Notes: generated by a model not told the origin, from the letters alone. A DNA stretch of 64,000 nt from Micropterix aruncella (GCA_944548615.1 OX155960.1:8614029-8678028); one strand, 5' to 3'; positions 1 to 9,234 are shown, numbered from the stretch's first letter. A program made the numbers and translations.

Positions 1-402
1 GGGGTTCAAAAATCTGGAATATGCAGAACGACTCTGCAGATTGCAACTGCCTACACTCGAGGATCGTCTGATCAGGGGTGACCTCATTGAAACATATAAG
101 ATCCTCGACGGATGCTACAATTGCCCCGAATTGTCTTCTATCTTGGAGAGAAATTACAAGCATCATCCGCTCGGACACAACTTTTAGCTGGAGAAAACAC
201 GATTCCACACGAATCCCAGGAAGCATTTCCTGACCGACCGGATTGCGGATCAGCGGAACAGTTTACCCGCTGAAGCGGTCGAAGGGAGTAGTGTCAACAT
301 GTTCAAAAATAGATTAGACAGACCTTAAACAGAAATTGTAATTGTACTTAGTTTTATATTCAGACATATCAGCAATTATTCTGCTTGTTTGTTTTGTAAA
401 TG
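1..402 (+). mobile_element. 3' end of a CR1/Jockey-like LINE
   Basis: The + strand encodes the C-terminal tail typical of CR1/Jockey-type reverse transcriptases: an [26 protein letters not shown] block, then a HHPLGHN-type block, an FLTDRIA block and a terminal SLPAEAV...FKNRLDR motif, with one in-frame stop at about 186. The coding part ends near 328. About 75 bp of 3' UTR leads into an (AAT)n tail, as expected for this LINE class. The element continues beyond the left edge of the window. Confidence 0.75.
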
Positions 403-428
403 TAATAATAATAATAATAATAATAATA
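403..428 (+). repeat. (AAT)n microsatellite, probable LINE tail
   Basis: About eight to nine uninterrupted AAT units follow the LINE 3' UTR directly. They are best read as its 3' tail rather than as an independent satellite. Confidence 0.8.
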
Positions 429-659
429 TGCCTAATGCCTCTATTGAGAGATGTCGGAAAGCCTTCCTTACGGGATAAAGAATAGAGTTGGCTCTTTTAG
501 CGATTGCAACTGTGGGTTTTTCCCATTCGAGATCGCCACTAGTCGTATTCCTACATCTTTTCGTCGTTTAACCGCTCGTAATGGGGCATTCGCCGGAGTC
601 GGGATCGCTTTTCCCGATACGAAGCGCCGCACATTTGTCAGCGTCGGATCGCTTTTCAG

Positions 660-1287
660 GTTATATCACCACACGATCACGTGCCTGCCGGTCTACCCGA
701 AGGAGCTGGACGTGGACTCGGAGGGCGAGACGGACCCGCTGTGGCTGCAGCAGAAGACGATGATGATGATCGACGAGTTCACGGACGTGAACGAGGGCGA
801 GAAGGAGCTGATGAAGATGTGGAACCTGCACAACATGAAGTACAACCTGGTGGGCGACTGCCAGGTGCCGCTGGCCTGCCAGACCTTCCTGCAGGAGCGC
901 GGCCGCGAGCTGCTGCGCAAGAACCTCTACCGCAACTTCATCCTGCACATGTGCTCGCTGCACGACTTCGGCCTCATCGCGCCCCCGGCCGTGCACCAGA
1001 CCATCCAGATGCTCAACCAGACGCTGGCCGACGACGCGCAGGCCAAGGAGGCCATGCGGAGGAACATCTCGCTGCAGGCGCAGCACTGGGCCGAGGTCGG
1101 CAAGCACAGGCAGGCCGCGGGGGACGCCGAGCCGGCCGGCCAGCCCGAGTCCTCTCCGGCGGCGAGACGCAAGACCGCCGACGATCGCAAGGCGCAGGAC
1201 ACTCCGCTGCGCAGGAAATCGATGGGCAACGTGGCTCCGCAGTTCCGGAAGAGCTCGATGATGGTCGAGCGGAAGAATTCGGCCTGA
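660..1287 (+). CDS. Su(z)12: Polycomb protein Su(z)12, terminal exon with VEFS box
   Basis: Su(z)12 is the PRC2 subunit whose VEFS box binds the E(z) methyltransferase for histone H3K27 methylation in the nucleus. The exon starts at a TTTTCAG acceptor (657-659); the g at 660 completes an Arg codon, and the frame runs for about 208 codons to TGA at 1285-1287. Visible VEFS hallmarks are RLYHHTITCLPV, PKELDVDSEGETDPLWL, DVNEGEKELMKMWNLH, and KNLYRNFILHMCSLHDFGLI. The last 70 residues are basic and low complexity, as in insect orthologues. The exon is very GC-rich compared with its AT-rich flanks. Nothing upstream in the window is exonic; 1-430 is LINE sequence, so the C2H2 finger and N-terminal exons must lie to the left. 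A retained fragment or retrocopy is possible, but the intact frame and clean acceptor favour a real last exon. Confidence 0.85.
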
Positions 1288-1570
1288 TATCGAATCCCCA
1301 AGAAATTTTGCCGTTAGTATCTTCGGCTATGAAGCTACGCGCTAAGCTCCCGACAGAGACTACGAATCGAGAAACTAGTAGTGTAAATTTGGCGGGTGGG
1401 TTGGGGGGGTCTCGTAAAAGCGGAAAATCATGATTTTGTATAATTTGCCTTACGAAAGGTCGGGTGGGCCTGATTTTTGGCAGGGGTATGAAGTTTTTCA
1501 GTTCCTGAACTTTAGTTTTCGTCGTACGTGAACCGCCATCTGCGCCATCTTATAAAAATGGCGGCAAAAA

Positions 1571-1925
1571 AAGGGAGAGGACCGCGCCAGCGACCTCGAA
1601 CTCATAACCAGTCGGAAGACCGGAGTAATCTGGTTGCAAGATAACATACCTGGCTATCTCGCGGATAAGGCGTTGGCCTCTTACAGGCATGTGGCGAAGC
1701 TTGACAGAGGACTGTTTTGTCCTAAGTCTTCTGCGCTCACCTCCTGAGAGACAGAACGATCAAATTTCGTTAAAACTTCTTGAGGTGACTGGTTCGCCTG
1801 TTAAAGTTGACAGCTCTAGTTGCCCTGACAGGTTAAGTCTACCATCGAGGAGGCTACCGGGTGGGGATTGAACCATGAGTTGGACCGACCGAGGTAACGC
1901 AAAGATCTCCCAAGCTGTGCGGAAC
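1571..1925 (+). repeat. Copy 1 of an unclassified modular repeat family
   Basis: This stretch is clearly related to 48314-48600 plus 48980-49130 and to 57830-58100 plus 57380-57480. Shared landmarks are 'gacctcgaactc', 'atctcgcggataaggcgttgg', 'tttgtcctaagtcttct' and 'gcggaaccatta'. No protein is encoded. It lies in or just beyond the expected 3' UTR of Su(z)12. Confidence 0.7.
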
Positions 1926-2744
1926 CATTAGAAGCCTAAATATAATTAGACTGCAACTGCTGAATATTATTCAGCAGTCCAGACTGTATAACTCTGCCAT
2001 AAATCCGAACTACCCAACTATTTGCAAGGTAAAATCGCTGTTTTATCTTGTCCCTTTACCAGAACCTTGAAAAATGCTATGAAACAATAAAAATCTACGC
2101 CACTGCGAAAAGTGATCTCAATGATTGAAGATCTCAAAGATTCAATTAAATGAGAGGATTTTTTTTAAAATTATGTATTATTACGATGTGCTAGTTTGTT
2201 TCTCGAATGGACCAATGAAGGACCGTGATTTTAGCCAAATACACAATTCAATTACATACACCCGCATCATTTAGCTCTTATCAATTAGAATAATTATTTA
2301 TATAAATAAATGTTAAACTGCCACTTAACCCTCATAGTGTAATGTCCTCAGGCTTGCTTCTTATCACGGCGTCTAGTCTAGGTTTGTTTGTTATATTCGG
2401 GGGTCACACTAGGTTTGAAGGGGTCGTCGACTGATAACATTTTAAAACTAGATCTTTGAGACTGTTTAGTTTTTCTTCTCAATTTTCTTGACCTTATTCT
2501 TGACTGTATTCAGTTCTACAGTAAAATCTAACTTTATTTTAGTTTTATCAATAAATTGATGACGATTTTATGAATTAGCGTTTGTGCCTTTAAAATTAAA
2601 TCTGTGTGGTTTTTTGTATATTGTCTTTTTTAATATGTGAAAACTGCAATAAATGTATCTTGATGCACTTTTCAGGTTTTTTTTTATATTTTGCCAATGG
2701 GCATTTTGGGATACATAAAACGTATGAAAGTCTGCAACACATCG
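1926..2744. other. AT-rich intergenic stretch, nothing recognised
   Basis: This region contains an AATAAA-like hexamer near 2086 that could serve Su(z)12 polyadenylation, and no supportable coding sequence. The short open frames between 2568 and 2800 on both strands overlap each other and resemble no family I know. Confidence 0.5.
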
Positions 2745-2783
2745 TTTTCTGCAGCTTTGGTATTCAACCAAAGCTGCAGAAAA
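2745..2783. repeat. Perfect 17-bp hairpin
   Basis: TTTTCTGCAGCTTTGGT is followed by a 5-nt loop (attca) and the exact reverse complement. It is a short foldback just outside the LINE fragment that begins at about 2830. No function is evident. Confidence 0.9.
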
Positions 2784-2829
2784 ATGGATATCTGGAATGA
2801 ATGATATTCTCTATAAATAGATATTATTG

Positions 2830-2952
2830 CATACAACATTGTTCGATAACCGTCACCTGACCGAAGTCGTATATCTGAACTTCGAAAAGGCATTCCATAG
2901 GTTACCCATTGAGACCGCAACCAAAACTTGCACAGCAAGGCATCCACGGAAA
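2830..2952 (+). mobile_element. LINE A reverse transcriptase fragment, part 1
   Basis: The frame reads LTEVVYLNFEKAFHRLP, a degenerate form of the RT motif A block (YLDFSKAFD-xVP) of non-LTR retrotransposons. The LINE is interrupted by the P-type element at 2953 and resumes at 7322. The 8-bp sequence at 2945-2952 is the left target-site duplication of that insertion. Confidence 0.75.
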
Positions 2953-2977
2953 CACGGAGCAGCTAACCAGTGGAGAG
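2945..2977 (+). repeat. Left target duplication and terminal inverted repeat of the P-type element
   Basis: The TSD cacggaaa is at 2945-2952 and the TIR occupies 2953-2977. The TIR matches the reverse complement of 7289-7313 base for base. Confidence 0.95.
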
Positions 2978-3972
2978 AGCGTAGGCGTATTTTTGTTCCA
3001 AACCTAACTCACCGATTTTTACGGCGGGGGCAGGGGGCAGCGGCCACCCTCGTTGGCTGATGCTATGATGACGCAACGCTGCCGGGATGATTTACCGCGG
3101 TTAAAAAATATCGATATCGATAACAATTTTGTTTCAAATAAAACTAAATTCGAGTAAGGGTATTGTTGGTTTACATGAATCGAAAATACATAAAAATAAA
3201 ACACATTATTTATCTAGCTAAAATATACATTTTTATTTGTTTTATATATAAATAACAACATAATGACAATGTTTAAAGTTTTATATAAAGTGTTTGTGTG
3301 TGTGTTTTCCCGTGAATTTGTGTGTTTGTATGTGAGAGAAATAAGGCAAATCCTATTAGGTGGCTGCTTTTCCTAAGAAACTGAACAACTTGTGTTTTAT
3401 AAAGTTTTCAAAACGATTTTAATAATTTGTACATACGCGAAAACATATTTTGCGTGTATCAAAAAGGGATATAACAAAAAGTTTTTCCATTTAATGGGGG
3501 AAAACGTATTACCCGAAAGGTTTGCGCTATTTATTACTTTAACATGCTGTAAACGCAAGTGTCGCAGAAACTTCGATAAGTATTGCATTATTGATTGATC
3601 GGTGTAGGGTTTTTACAGATAAACTTCTGTCATTAGCAAAATAATTAAAGAAAACAACATATTATATCTAAATAGGATTTTGCATAAATCCCTATTGAGA
3701 GTCAAGAATATAACAATCATTAAAAGTCGTTAAGTCCACTATACAGTATACGTTTTCTGCGGGGAAGAAGTGGCAAGAAACTTCACAGGGGTAGATTTTT
3801 CTCTTTGTCTTTTTTTTCTGAATAATTTGTTTACAAAATTCGTAATATACCTACATAAATAAATAGTGATGTGCTGGAGACACTACTTTTACTGACTATA
3901 CGTTTATATCATTAATATAACCTTCTAACTTTATATATAGCTCTGAAACAAAGTGTAGGGCATTATTCAATA

Positions 3973-6342
3973 TTACTGATTTTTAAAGTGAATCATTTTC
4001 GAGTATATTTTACGTATGTAATTTTTAGGGTTAGCTTTATTTTTCATAACAAATGTTATCCGCGCATCGACATACTTTTTACAAACACATTTAGCCAGAT
4101 CTATCAAATGATTTGTAGACTCGACATCGAATTGGTGAAGATGGATATCAGGGAATAAATTGTATCCTACAAAAGTTTTCAAAACTGATATCACAAAATA
4201 ATCTGACGTGTGTTGTGACGATAAAGTTTTTCCACCGCACTCGTTGATGGCCCGTCTGATATGAACTTCGGATCGCCTACATATATCTACAACTGTAGTT
4301 GACCCGTGCATTAATTTGGGTTTTACGTCTTTTTGGTTTTGTAATGTTTGTTCATGAGGCTCACCCAATAATGCTCCAATGCACGTTTGACATTTAATTT
4401 GTTTTATTAACGAATGTACAACAAAGCCCGCTATATATTTTATTACTATTTCGCTATATTCTGTCAAATTGATAGCTTCCAACATGTCCAGATTTTCATT
4501 GAATTCTGCTTGAATCACATTATCCAATACATCAGAATTTGATTCCATATCGTAAATGTCGTCAAAATTTTCCTGGTTTTCGAGTCTCGTAGTAATGTTG
4601 ATCTTATCTATTGCAGATGTGCAATTCAAAATTGGTATTTGGTGCAGTGCTGCACAGTTTCCGCTGCCGGTGTTTTTTATTTGGGCATATGTTATTAATT
4701 TTTTGTATATGCTTTCAAATTGTCGAGCTGTTGGGTTATTATTTGAACCACCATGACATCTAACACTCCCAAAAAAGTGCTCCAGGTGGTCTTGACTTAT
4801 TTTGTGGAGTGGTAGATAATTAATTGGGCATTCTGTACTTAAGACTAAGTTTTGTATTAAATATTTCGCACTTTCTATGCAAATACAAAAGCCTAAAAAC
4901 CCAGTGTATCGTGGTGATTCGATAAGCTTTACCCTTTTTATCGTGTTTGCTGTCACAATTTGAGCCGACATGTTGATTATATAATATTTCGCCTTGTCTA
5001 GTGTGTCAATCACCGAAGCCGCATTTTCTTTATTTACGGCACGTTTGAGGTCATAGCCATGCACATGTGAATCAAGAATGTCAAACAGATCATTCATGAG
5101 CAGTAAAAATGTAATCGTAGCAGTAACTCCTTGAAAAGTTGGTAATTTGAGCAAATCCCTACAAATTGCTAGGGCATCTGCGACGCTTTTGCTGAAAATT
5201 TGGATTGCTAAGCTCACCTTCATGATTTTGCATTTGAAAAAGATGTGAATTGCTCTCAGACGGTTTGCTAGGTGCAAATTTTCTTTCTCCTGTAAATTAT
5301 GTAAATCAACAATATGCTGCCAAGATATTTTCTGGTCATTTTTGTCCCAAAAACTACCATACTTTTGAAATGCGTTACGTACTAGTTTTATCATATGTGC
5401 AGGGTCTAAAAATACTGCTACTTGTGAGTCTCTGTACGGATTTTTGAATGTAGTGGTCAGATTATTTGGGTCAAAGTTGCATCCTAACTTTTTAGCCATG
5501 GTCAAATTCGCAGGACAGCCGTCAAATGTTACAGAAAATACTTTAAGACCTGTTTCTTCTACTAAAGTAATAGCTTGATTGAGTAAGGATGCCTTTTGGT
5601 CACTATTAATGCCATTAATTAAGAAATAGCCAAATGGAATTTTATATGATGCGTTCAATAGCACCAACATAAAAACGAGAGCCTCCTTAGCTTCCATTTG
5701 GCAATCAGACTCTAAAGTAGTACCATAATTTACATGTCCGTAATACCGTTTACCCTGGGGATGGTATTCTATACCACTTTTTATTGCCATTTCATCAAAA
5801 ATAATTGCGCCATACAGATCGTTGCTTTTTTCACTTGCCAAATATTTAAGTGCATTAAGGGATTCTTTAGTAAAGCCTGGCTGTCCATCAACAGACTGAT
5901 ACCATTTTCGGAGCGTACTAGTACAAGGCAAACATGTACTAAATGTTTTTCTCACAAAATCATACGCTTTAGGCGAGTAAAAGTGTAAAGTTAATGCAAA
6001 CGCCCGAAGCTCCTGTGAGTATTTTGTTTTTGGTATGTGTCCTGTATTAAATTTTTGTTGCTGTCGTTTGAGCAACTCTCGATTTTCTAGCCCTATACTT
6101 TTCAATATGTCTTCATTTTCTTTCTGTAATAAAGATTTAGCAGTTAAAGTATTTAAAATTTCATGTAAAGTAGCAACTTTCTTTTTTAAAATTCTTGATT
6201 GGTCTTGAAATTTCTTTACTATCTTTTTCTTTCGATTTAAACTAAGTACAAGATGGTCGATTTGCCGTTTCATTTTTCGTTTCCTGGGAGTTAAATCGTT
6301 GTATAAAACTTCATTATTTGTGTCGTCTTTTTCTGTGAATAT
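3973..6342 (-). CDS. P-element/THAP9-like transposase, main exon
   Basis: A 789-codon exon (plus stop) is open from a TTTTTCAG acceptor (exon starts at 6342 with ATA, phase 0) to the stop at 3973. The frame stays open upstream to 6462, but those 40 codons read through intron and repeat. Order: a basic Lys-rich stretch; a Leu/Lys-rich coiled-coil-like segment (KKKVATLHEIL...LENRELLKRQQ) as in the P dimerisation leucine zipper; then the RNase H-like core. Candidate catalytic carboxylates are Asp in AIIFDEMAIKSG, Asp in VTFDGCPANL and Glu in QDHLEHFFGSVR, with the expected large insertion before the last. FLDPAHMIKLVRNAF is another THAP9/P block. The C-terminal CQTCIGAL segment resembles the P-family tail. 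No internal stop or frameshift is present. Similarity is judged by eye; the nearest named family is 'DNA transposable element P / THAP9'. Confidence 0.88.
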   Translation of the reverse strand: MFTEKDDTNNEVLYNDLTPRKRKMKRQIDHLVLSLNRKKKIVKKFQDQSRILKKKVATLHEILNTLTAKSLLQKENEDILKSIGLENRELLKRQQQKFNTGHIPKTKYSQELRAFALTLHFYSPKAYDFVRKTFSTCLPCTSTLRKWYQSVDGQPGFTKESLNALKYLASEKSNDLYGAIIFDEMAIKSGIEYHPQGKRYYGHVNYGTTLESDCQMEAKEALVFMLVLLNASYKIPFGYFLINGINSDQKASLLNQAITLVEETGLKVFSVTFDGCPANLTMAKKLGCNFDPNNLTTTFKNPYRDSQVAVFLDPAHMIKLVRNAFQKYGSFWDKNDQKISWQHIVDLHNLQEKENLHLANRLRAIHIFFKCKIMKVSLAIQIFSKSVADALAICRDLLKLPTFQGVTATITFLLLMNDLFDILDSHVHGYDLKRAVNKENAASVIDTLDKAKYYIINMSAQIVTANTIKRVKLIESPRYTGFLGFCICIESAKYLIQNLVLSTECPINYLPLHKISQDHLEHFFGSVRCHGGSNNNPTARQFESIYKKLITYAQIKNTGSGNCAALHQIPILNCTSAIDKINITTRLENQENFDDIYDMESNSDVLDNVIQAEFNENLDMLEAINLTEYSEIVIKYIAGFVVHSLIKQIKCQTCIGALLGEPHEQTLQNQKDVKPKLMHGSTTVVDICRRSEVHIRRAINECGGKTLSSQHTSDYFVISVLKTFVGYNLFPDIHLHQFDVESTNHLIDLAKCVCKKYVDARITFVMKNKANPKNYIRKIYSKMIHFKNQ

Positions 6343-6442
6343 CTGAAAAATAAATGCATAAATAAAAATTAACAAGTTACACGTAAATAAATATAAGCTA
6401 TTGATGGTCATGTCATGGTGACTCTTAGAATGGGTTATCATA

Positions 6443-6660
6443 ATTGAATGCGTATACAACATTTCATATGTGTGCTGCTAACTATTGAGGAGTTCCCTAC
6501 ACAAAATTTCATGTCTGTGCTGTTGACCGTTAAAGAATTCCTTTATCTGGAGCTGATCCTGAATGTCGATCCAGGTCATGCTTACTATAAAAATGCAATT
6601 GTTATCGTAACTAAACCAACATGTAAAAGTTCAACTCCGTAGGATAAGAGGAAGTGGATC
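6443..6660 (-). repeat. Degenerate tandem repeat inside the P-type element
   Basis: The reverse strand carries 'aacggtcaacagcacag' followed by 'gaaattttgt' and a second diverged unit ending 'gtatacgcattcaattatgat'. The same motifs occur twice in tandem at 61330-61570 on the + strand. This block lies between the THAP and main transposase exons. Confidence 0.65.
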
Positions 6661-6849
6661 TAAGTCAGCTTGCAATAATTGACCTAAATAAACACACTGC
6701 ATACTTACTAATATACTTACATACAAACATTGCAAGTTGAATAAAATATTTTACCAAAAAACGAATAGAATATACTTTTTTACCCACATCGTATATTATT
6801 TACCTACGTAAACTTATATATGCTCCTATAGTTCTGCAGGTATCAAAAA

Positions 6850-7017
6850 CTACATTTGTTTGTTAACGAATTTATCGATAAAAATTGAGAGTCTTTTAAG
6901 TTTCAATGTAGCACTATCGTGCAAAATAGTGAGATGGTTGCACATGAGTACTACTGTGACAAAGCGAGACGGAAGAAAGACATCAACGAGTGGTTCCCAG
7001 CGATTTAAAATCAGGAA
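6850..7017 (-). pseudogene. Possible degenerate second THAP exon
   Basis: Reading the minus strand from about 7017, one frame gives a W-x(6)-FLPSRFVTVVLMCNHL-like run and then LKLKRLSIF, ending at a stop at 6850-6852. This resembles the W, P-S-K, C-x-H and R-L-x6-P-x-IF spacing of the second half of a THAP finger. The C-x2-H spacing is one residue short and no AG acceptor is visible just upstream. It is therefore either a decayed exon or coincidence. Confidence 0.3.
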
Positions 7018-7066
7018 TATATTTTCCGATCATTTGTAATTTTAAAAATATAGATGAAAAACTTAC

Positions 7067-7146
7067 CGATGAAAGGATATTCCATTCTTAGAGTAACTTG
7101 AGGTTGAGGTACTCTTCCCACACCACTTAATTGAACAACTAGGCAT
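7067..7146 (-). CDS. THAP-domain exon (N-terminal half) of the P-type transposase
   Basis: On the minus strand an ATG at 7146-7144 opens MPSCSIKWCGKSTSTSSYSKNGISFHR, which matches the first half of a THAP zinc finger (C-x4-C followed by an x-S-FHR block). It ends at a consensus donor CG|GTAAGT (gt at 7066-7065). The exon ends in phase 2 while the main exon starts in phase 0, so at least one intervening exon must supply the second half of the finger (C-x2-H). THAP domains bind the subterminal DNA of P elements. Confidence 0.75.
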
Positions 7147-7288
7147 TGTTTTTTAGCTACTTTTTGGCAAATGAAATAAAATCACTGTCGTGCGTCGGCA
7201 AGAGCCACATTCCTCGGACTGATACGAATTCGACCAACACACGCTTCGAATAGCGTGTGTTTGGTGAGCGATGTCCTCCCCGTATACG

Positions 7289-7321
7289 CTCTCCACTGGT
7301 TAGCTGCTCCGTGCACGGAAA
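7289..7321 (-). repeat. Right terminal inverted repeat and target duplication of the P-type element
   Basis: The TIR is at 7289-7313 and the TSD cacggaaa at 7314-7321. Together with the left end this defines the element to the base. Confidence 0.95.
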
Positions 7322-7396
7322 CCTACTTGATGGATTGGAGCATTTCTCAAAGATCGAACAATCCAAGTTTACATCGTTGACTGTTTATCCACCAAA
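7322..7396 (+). mobile_element. LINE A reverse transcriptase fragment, part 2
   Basis: After removing the P element and one copy of its 8-bp duplication, the LINE reads on as GIHGNLL and then, after a frameshift, IGAFLKDRTIQVYIVD. This is the conserved block that follows RT motif A in CR1/Jockey elements (GIxGxLLxWIxxFLxxRTQxV). It is broken off near 7400 by another LINE fragment. Confidence 0.75.
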
Positions 7397-7404
7397 AGAA
7401 GCGG

Positions 7405-7837
7405 AATACAATAAATATAAATAGAAACGGAGCTGCCTTGAAATTCACCAACTGGAATCGGACCCATCAAAATATTATTACACTTCTGGTGGTTGACTGG
7501 TGGACTAAGGACTAACGACAAGCTGTGGTAGTTTAGGATGGTTGTCTTGCCACCTGTGCCAACTTCCACTGTGTGAAGGTGAACAGTGAAGCCGTTCCGT
7601 GTGCCGGCATTTGCGAGATCATAATATTTATGTAATTTGCACTCAATAGTCTTTTGGGTTATTTGATTCCCATGGAACAGTTAATTCAATAAGAATAAGG
7701 GCCATCTTCCAAGACAGGGTTGTCATACTTATACAAGTAAAGGTTGTTATACATGGACGGAGGGCTGTGCATCCGAGACCAAATCGATCTTCAGATTCCA
7801 ATCTGAAGTTTTCTCGATTATTGAGAAAGGTTTTGTA
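7405..7837 (-). mobile_element. 3' end of the CCHC/nuclease-type LINE (copy 1, reverse)
   Basis: This is the reverse complement of the 3' part of the element at 54180-55192. It contains the coding block for ELTVPWESN (diverged, with frameshifts), the 3' UTR, and the terminal 'ggcagctccgttt' motif at about 7425-7437. It inserted between parts 2 and 3 of LINE A. Confidence 0.75.
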
Positions 7838-7910
7838 GGCCCAGGTCTGGGCCCTGTAATATTCCCTATATATTTGCGATCTCGCCTCGCAATTTATTAT
7901 ACTCTGAGCT

Positions 7911-8149
7911 TTGATGATTTTTGCAGATCCTCTCAAACAAGGAAAGCTATGTGATGACCTATCCCCACAAGACTTAGATGATGTTCAACTCAAGCTGGTG
8001 AATGAACAAGATCCTGGAATCGTAATGTCATCTAATCTAAAATGGGATAAACACTTGATAGCTGTTGTGAAACGAATAAACAGCCTAACATGCCTTATTA
8101 AAAGAGCCTTCCATAACCTCAGTGCAGACTTGATGCTAATGGTATTTAA
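7911..8149 (+). mobile_element. LINE A reverse transcriptase fragment, part 3
   Basis: The frame opens MIFADPLK, a degenerate FADD-x-K catalytic block (second Asp changed to Pro). It continues through SSNLKWDKHL and IKRAFHNLSADLMLMVF, the standard C-terminal RT/thumb blocks. About 100 residues between parts 2 and 3 (the PQGSxLGP region) are missing, presumably deleted. The fragment stops at the TTAA of the MITE. Confidence 0.75.
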
Positions 8150-8404
8150 AGGTGCTCCCTTATCAGGAGCATTCGCCTATAATGTAACACTTTAGATTCA
8201 ATTTTGAGCATTACGCTACAATACTGCCTCTCAGACTGATGAGCATTCGCCTTAATGTAACATAGATTCCAATAAGCAATAATAATTTCTTACGCTTGGC
8301 ATTACAGGTTGCGCCCTGTAATGCTCGAATCTCCTCCCTCACTGATGTAAAGCTCGAATCTATAACGTTACATTACAGGCAAATGCTTCCGGTGAGGGAG
8401 GACC
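8150..8404. mobile_element. TTAA-flanked MITE (255 bp) inside LINE A
   Basis: Inverted termini of about 48 bp (left AGGTGCTCCCTTATCAGGAG, right GGTCCTCCCTCACCGGAAGC in reverse complement) are flanked by TTAA at 8146-8149 and 8405-8408. Excising the MITE with one TTAA restores VFNSYVRPLLEFG, the expected uninterrupted LINE coding sequence. TTAA duplication points to the piggyBac superfamily. No transposase is encoded. Confidence 0.85.
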
Positions 8405-8575
8405 TTAACTCCTATGTCCGGCCGCTACTGGAATTCGGCTATCAGATTTGGAGTCCCTATTTTGTGAAGAGCATCAACCTGTTTGGGAGACTGCAGAGAC
8501 CCTTTGGAAAACTACCGCGGACCTAAGACAGTCGAGTTAAGAGGACATGCTAAGAAGCCTAGGACTCATGAATAG
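8405..8575 (+). mobile_element. LINE A reverse transcriptase fragment, part 4
   Basis: SYVRPLLEFGYQIWSPY and the INLFGRLQRPF block are the conserved (S)xVRPxLEYxxxVWSPxxxxDIxxIExVQRxF region of LINE reverse transcriptases. A stop follows at about 8524 and a weak LRSLGL block after that. Confidence 0.75.
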
Positions 8576-8893
8576 AAGTTGAAGCTATCCACTCCGATGC
8601 TCGGGTGATGGTTTTGCCCGGTGGAAGGGTAGGGGGCGCCGTAGACACCGACACACCGGTAGCCAGCGCCGGCAGCCGTACAACTCAAATAAGTTTCTCG
8701 GTGAATCCAAAGAAACATTTCTGTCGTCAGATTTGGAGATGACTGGAGCAAGCTTCGAGTTGTGTGTGCTAAAAGTTGCGCAAAAGTTGTGTGTGCTAAA
8801 AAACATTAATATAAAAAAACAGACGACAGTTTCTTTCAGAAAAAGGCTGACTGAAGATAAAATTATCAATCGGATACGGCCAAATCAGCTTAT
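8576..8893. other. Unclassified sequence between LINE A and a hAT MITE
   Basis: No supportable coding sequence. A short direct repeat ('aaaagttg...tgtgtgctaaaa') occurs near 8760-8800. The rest may be LINE A 3' sequence too diverged to recognise. Confidence 0.3.
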
Positions 8894-9234
8894 TAGGGAT
8901 GGACATCGAAAATAAAACATCAATGTTACCATCGATACCAACATCGTAACGCAAATCAAGGTTTGGATTATCTAAACATTGATGTTTTCTTTTATCATCA
9001 TTCTCATTTAGCTGACAGACCCTAAAAGTTTTTTTCTAATAAAATCAATAATAGAAATGAATACAGTGATACTATCTATAATTCAACAAAGGTGTATAAA
9101 ACAATTAAAAAGAGTAATTAAATCTGAATTAAAAATAGGAAATGGCAATGTCATTTCCAAAATTCGTCAGTGTAAAAACGTCGATTTCTAACCATCAATA
9201 TTTTCGATATATCGGACATCGATGTCCATCCCTA
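8894..9234. mobile_element. hAT-type MITE (341 bp)
   Basis: Termini TAGGGATGGACATCGA and its exact reverse complement lie at 8894-8909 and 9219-9234. They are flanked by near-identical 8-bp sequences cagcttat (8886-8893) and ctgcttat (9235-9242). TAGGGATG-type ends with 8-bp duplications are typical of hAT elements. The interior is AT-rich and non-coding with further ATCGATG-like palindromic motifs. Confidence 0.8.

Larger units (their letters stand above)
2953..7313 (-). mobile_element. P-superfamily DNA transposon (4,361 bp) with TIRs and 8-bp TSD
   Basis: The element begins and ends with identical inverted termini: CACGGAGCAGCTAACCAGTG plus GAGAG, 25 bp without mismatch, at 2953-2977 and 7289-7313. 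Similarity continues imperfectly for about 10 more bp. It is flanked on both sides by the 8-bp duplication cacggaaa (2945-2952 and 7314-7321). Eight-base target duplications and a THAP-plus-RNase H transposase are the hallmarks of the P superfamily. The transposase is on the minus strand: THAP exon at 7067-7146, long exon at 3973-6342. The element lies inside a LINE reverse-transcriptase gene. A tandem repeat block (about 6440-6660) lies in the intron between the transposase exons, so the element has begun to decay or gained secondary insertions. Confidence 0.92.

Noticed and set aside
661..1107. 148-aa open frame on the minus strand and a 250-aa + frame at 681-1433
   Set aside because: Both are shadows of the GC-rich Su(z)12 exon, low in complexity and without family similarity.
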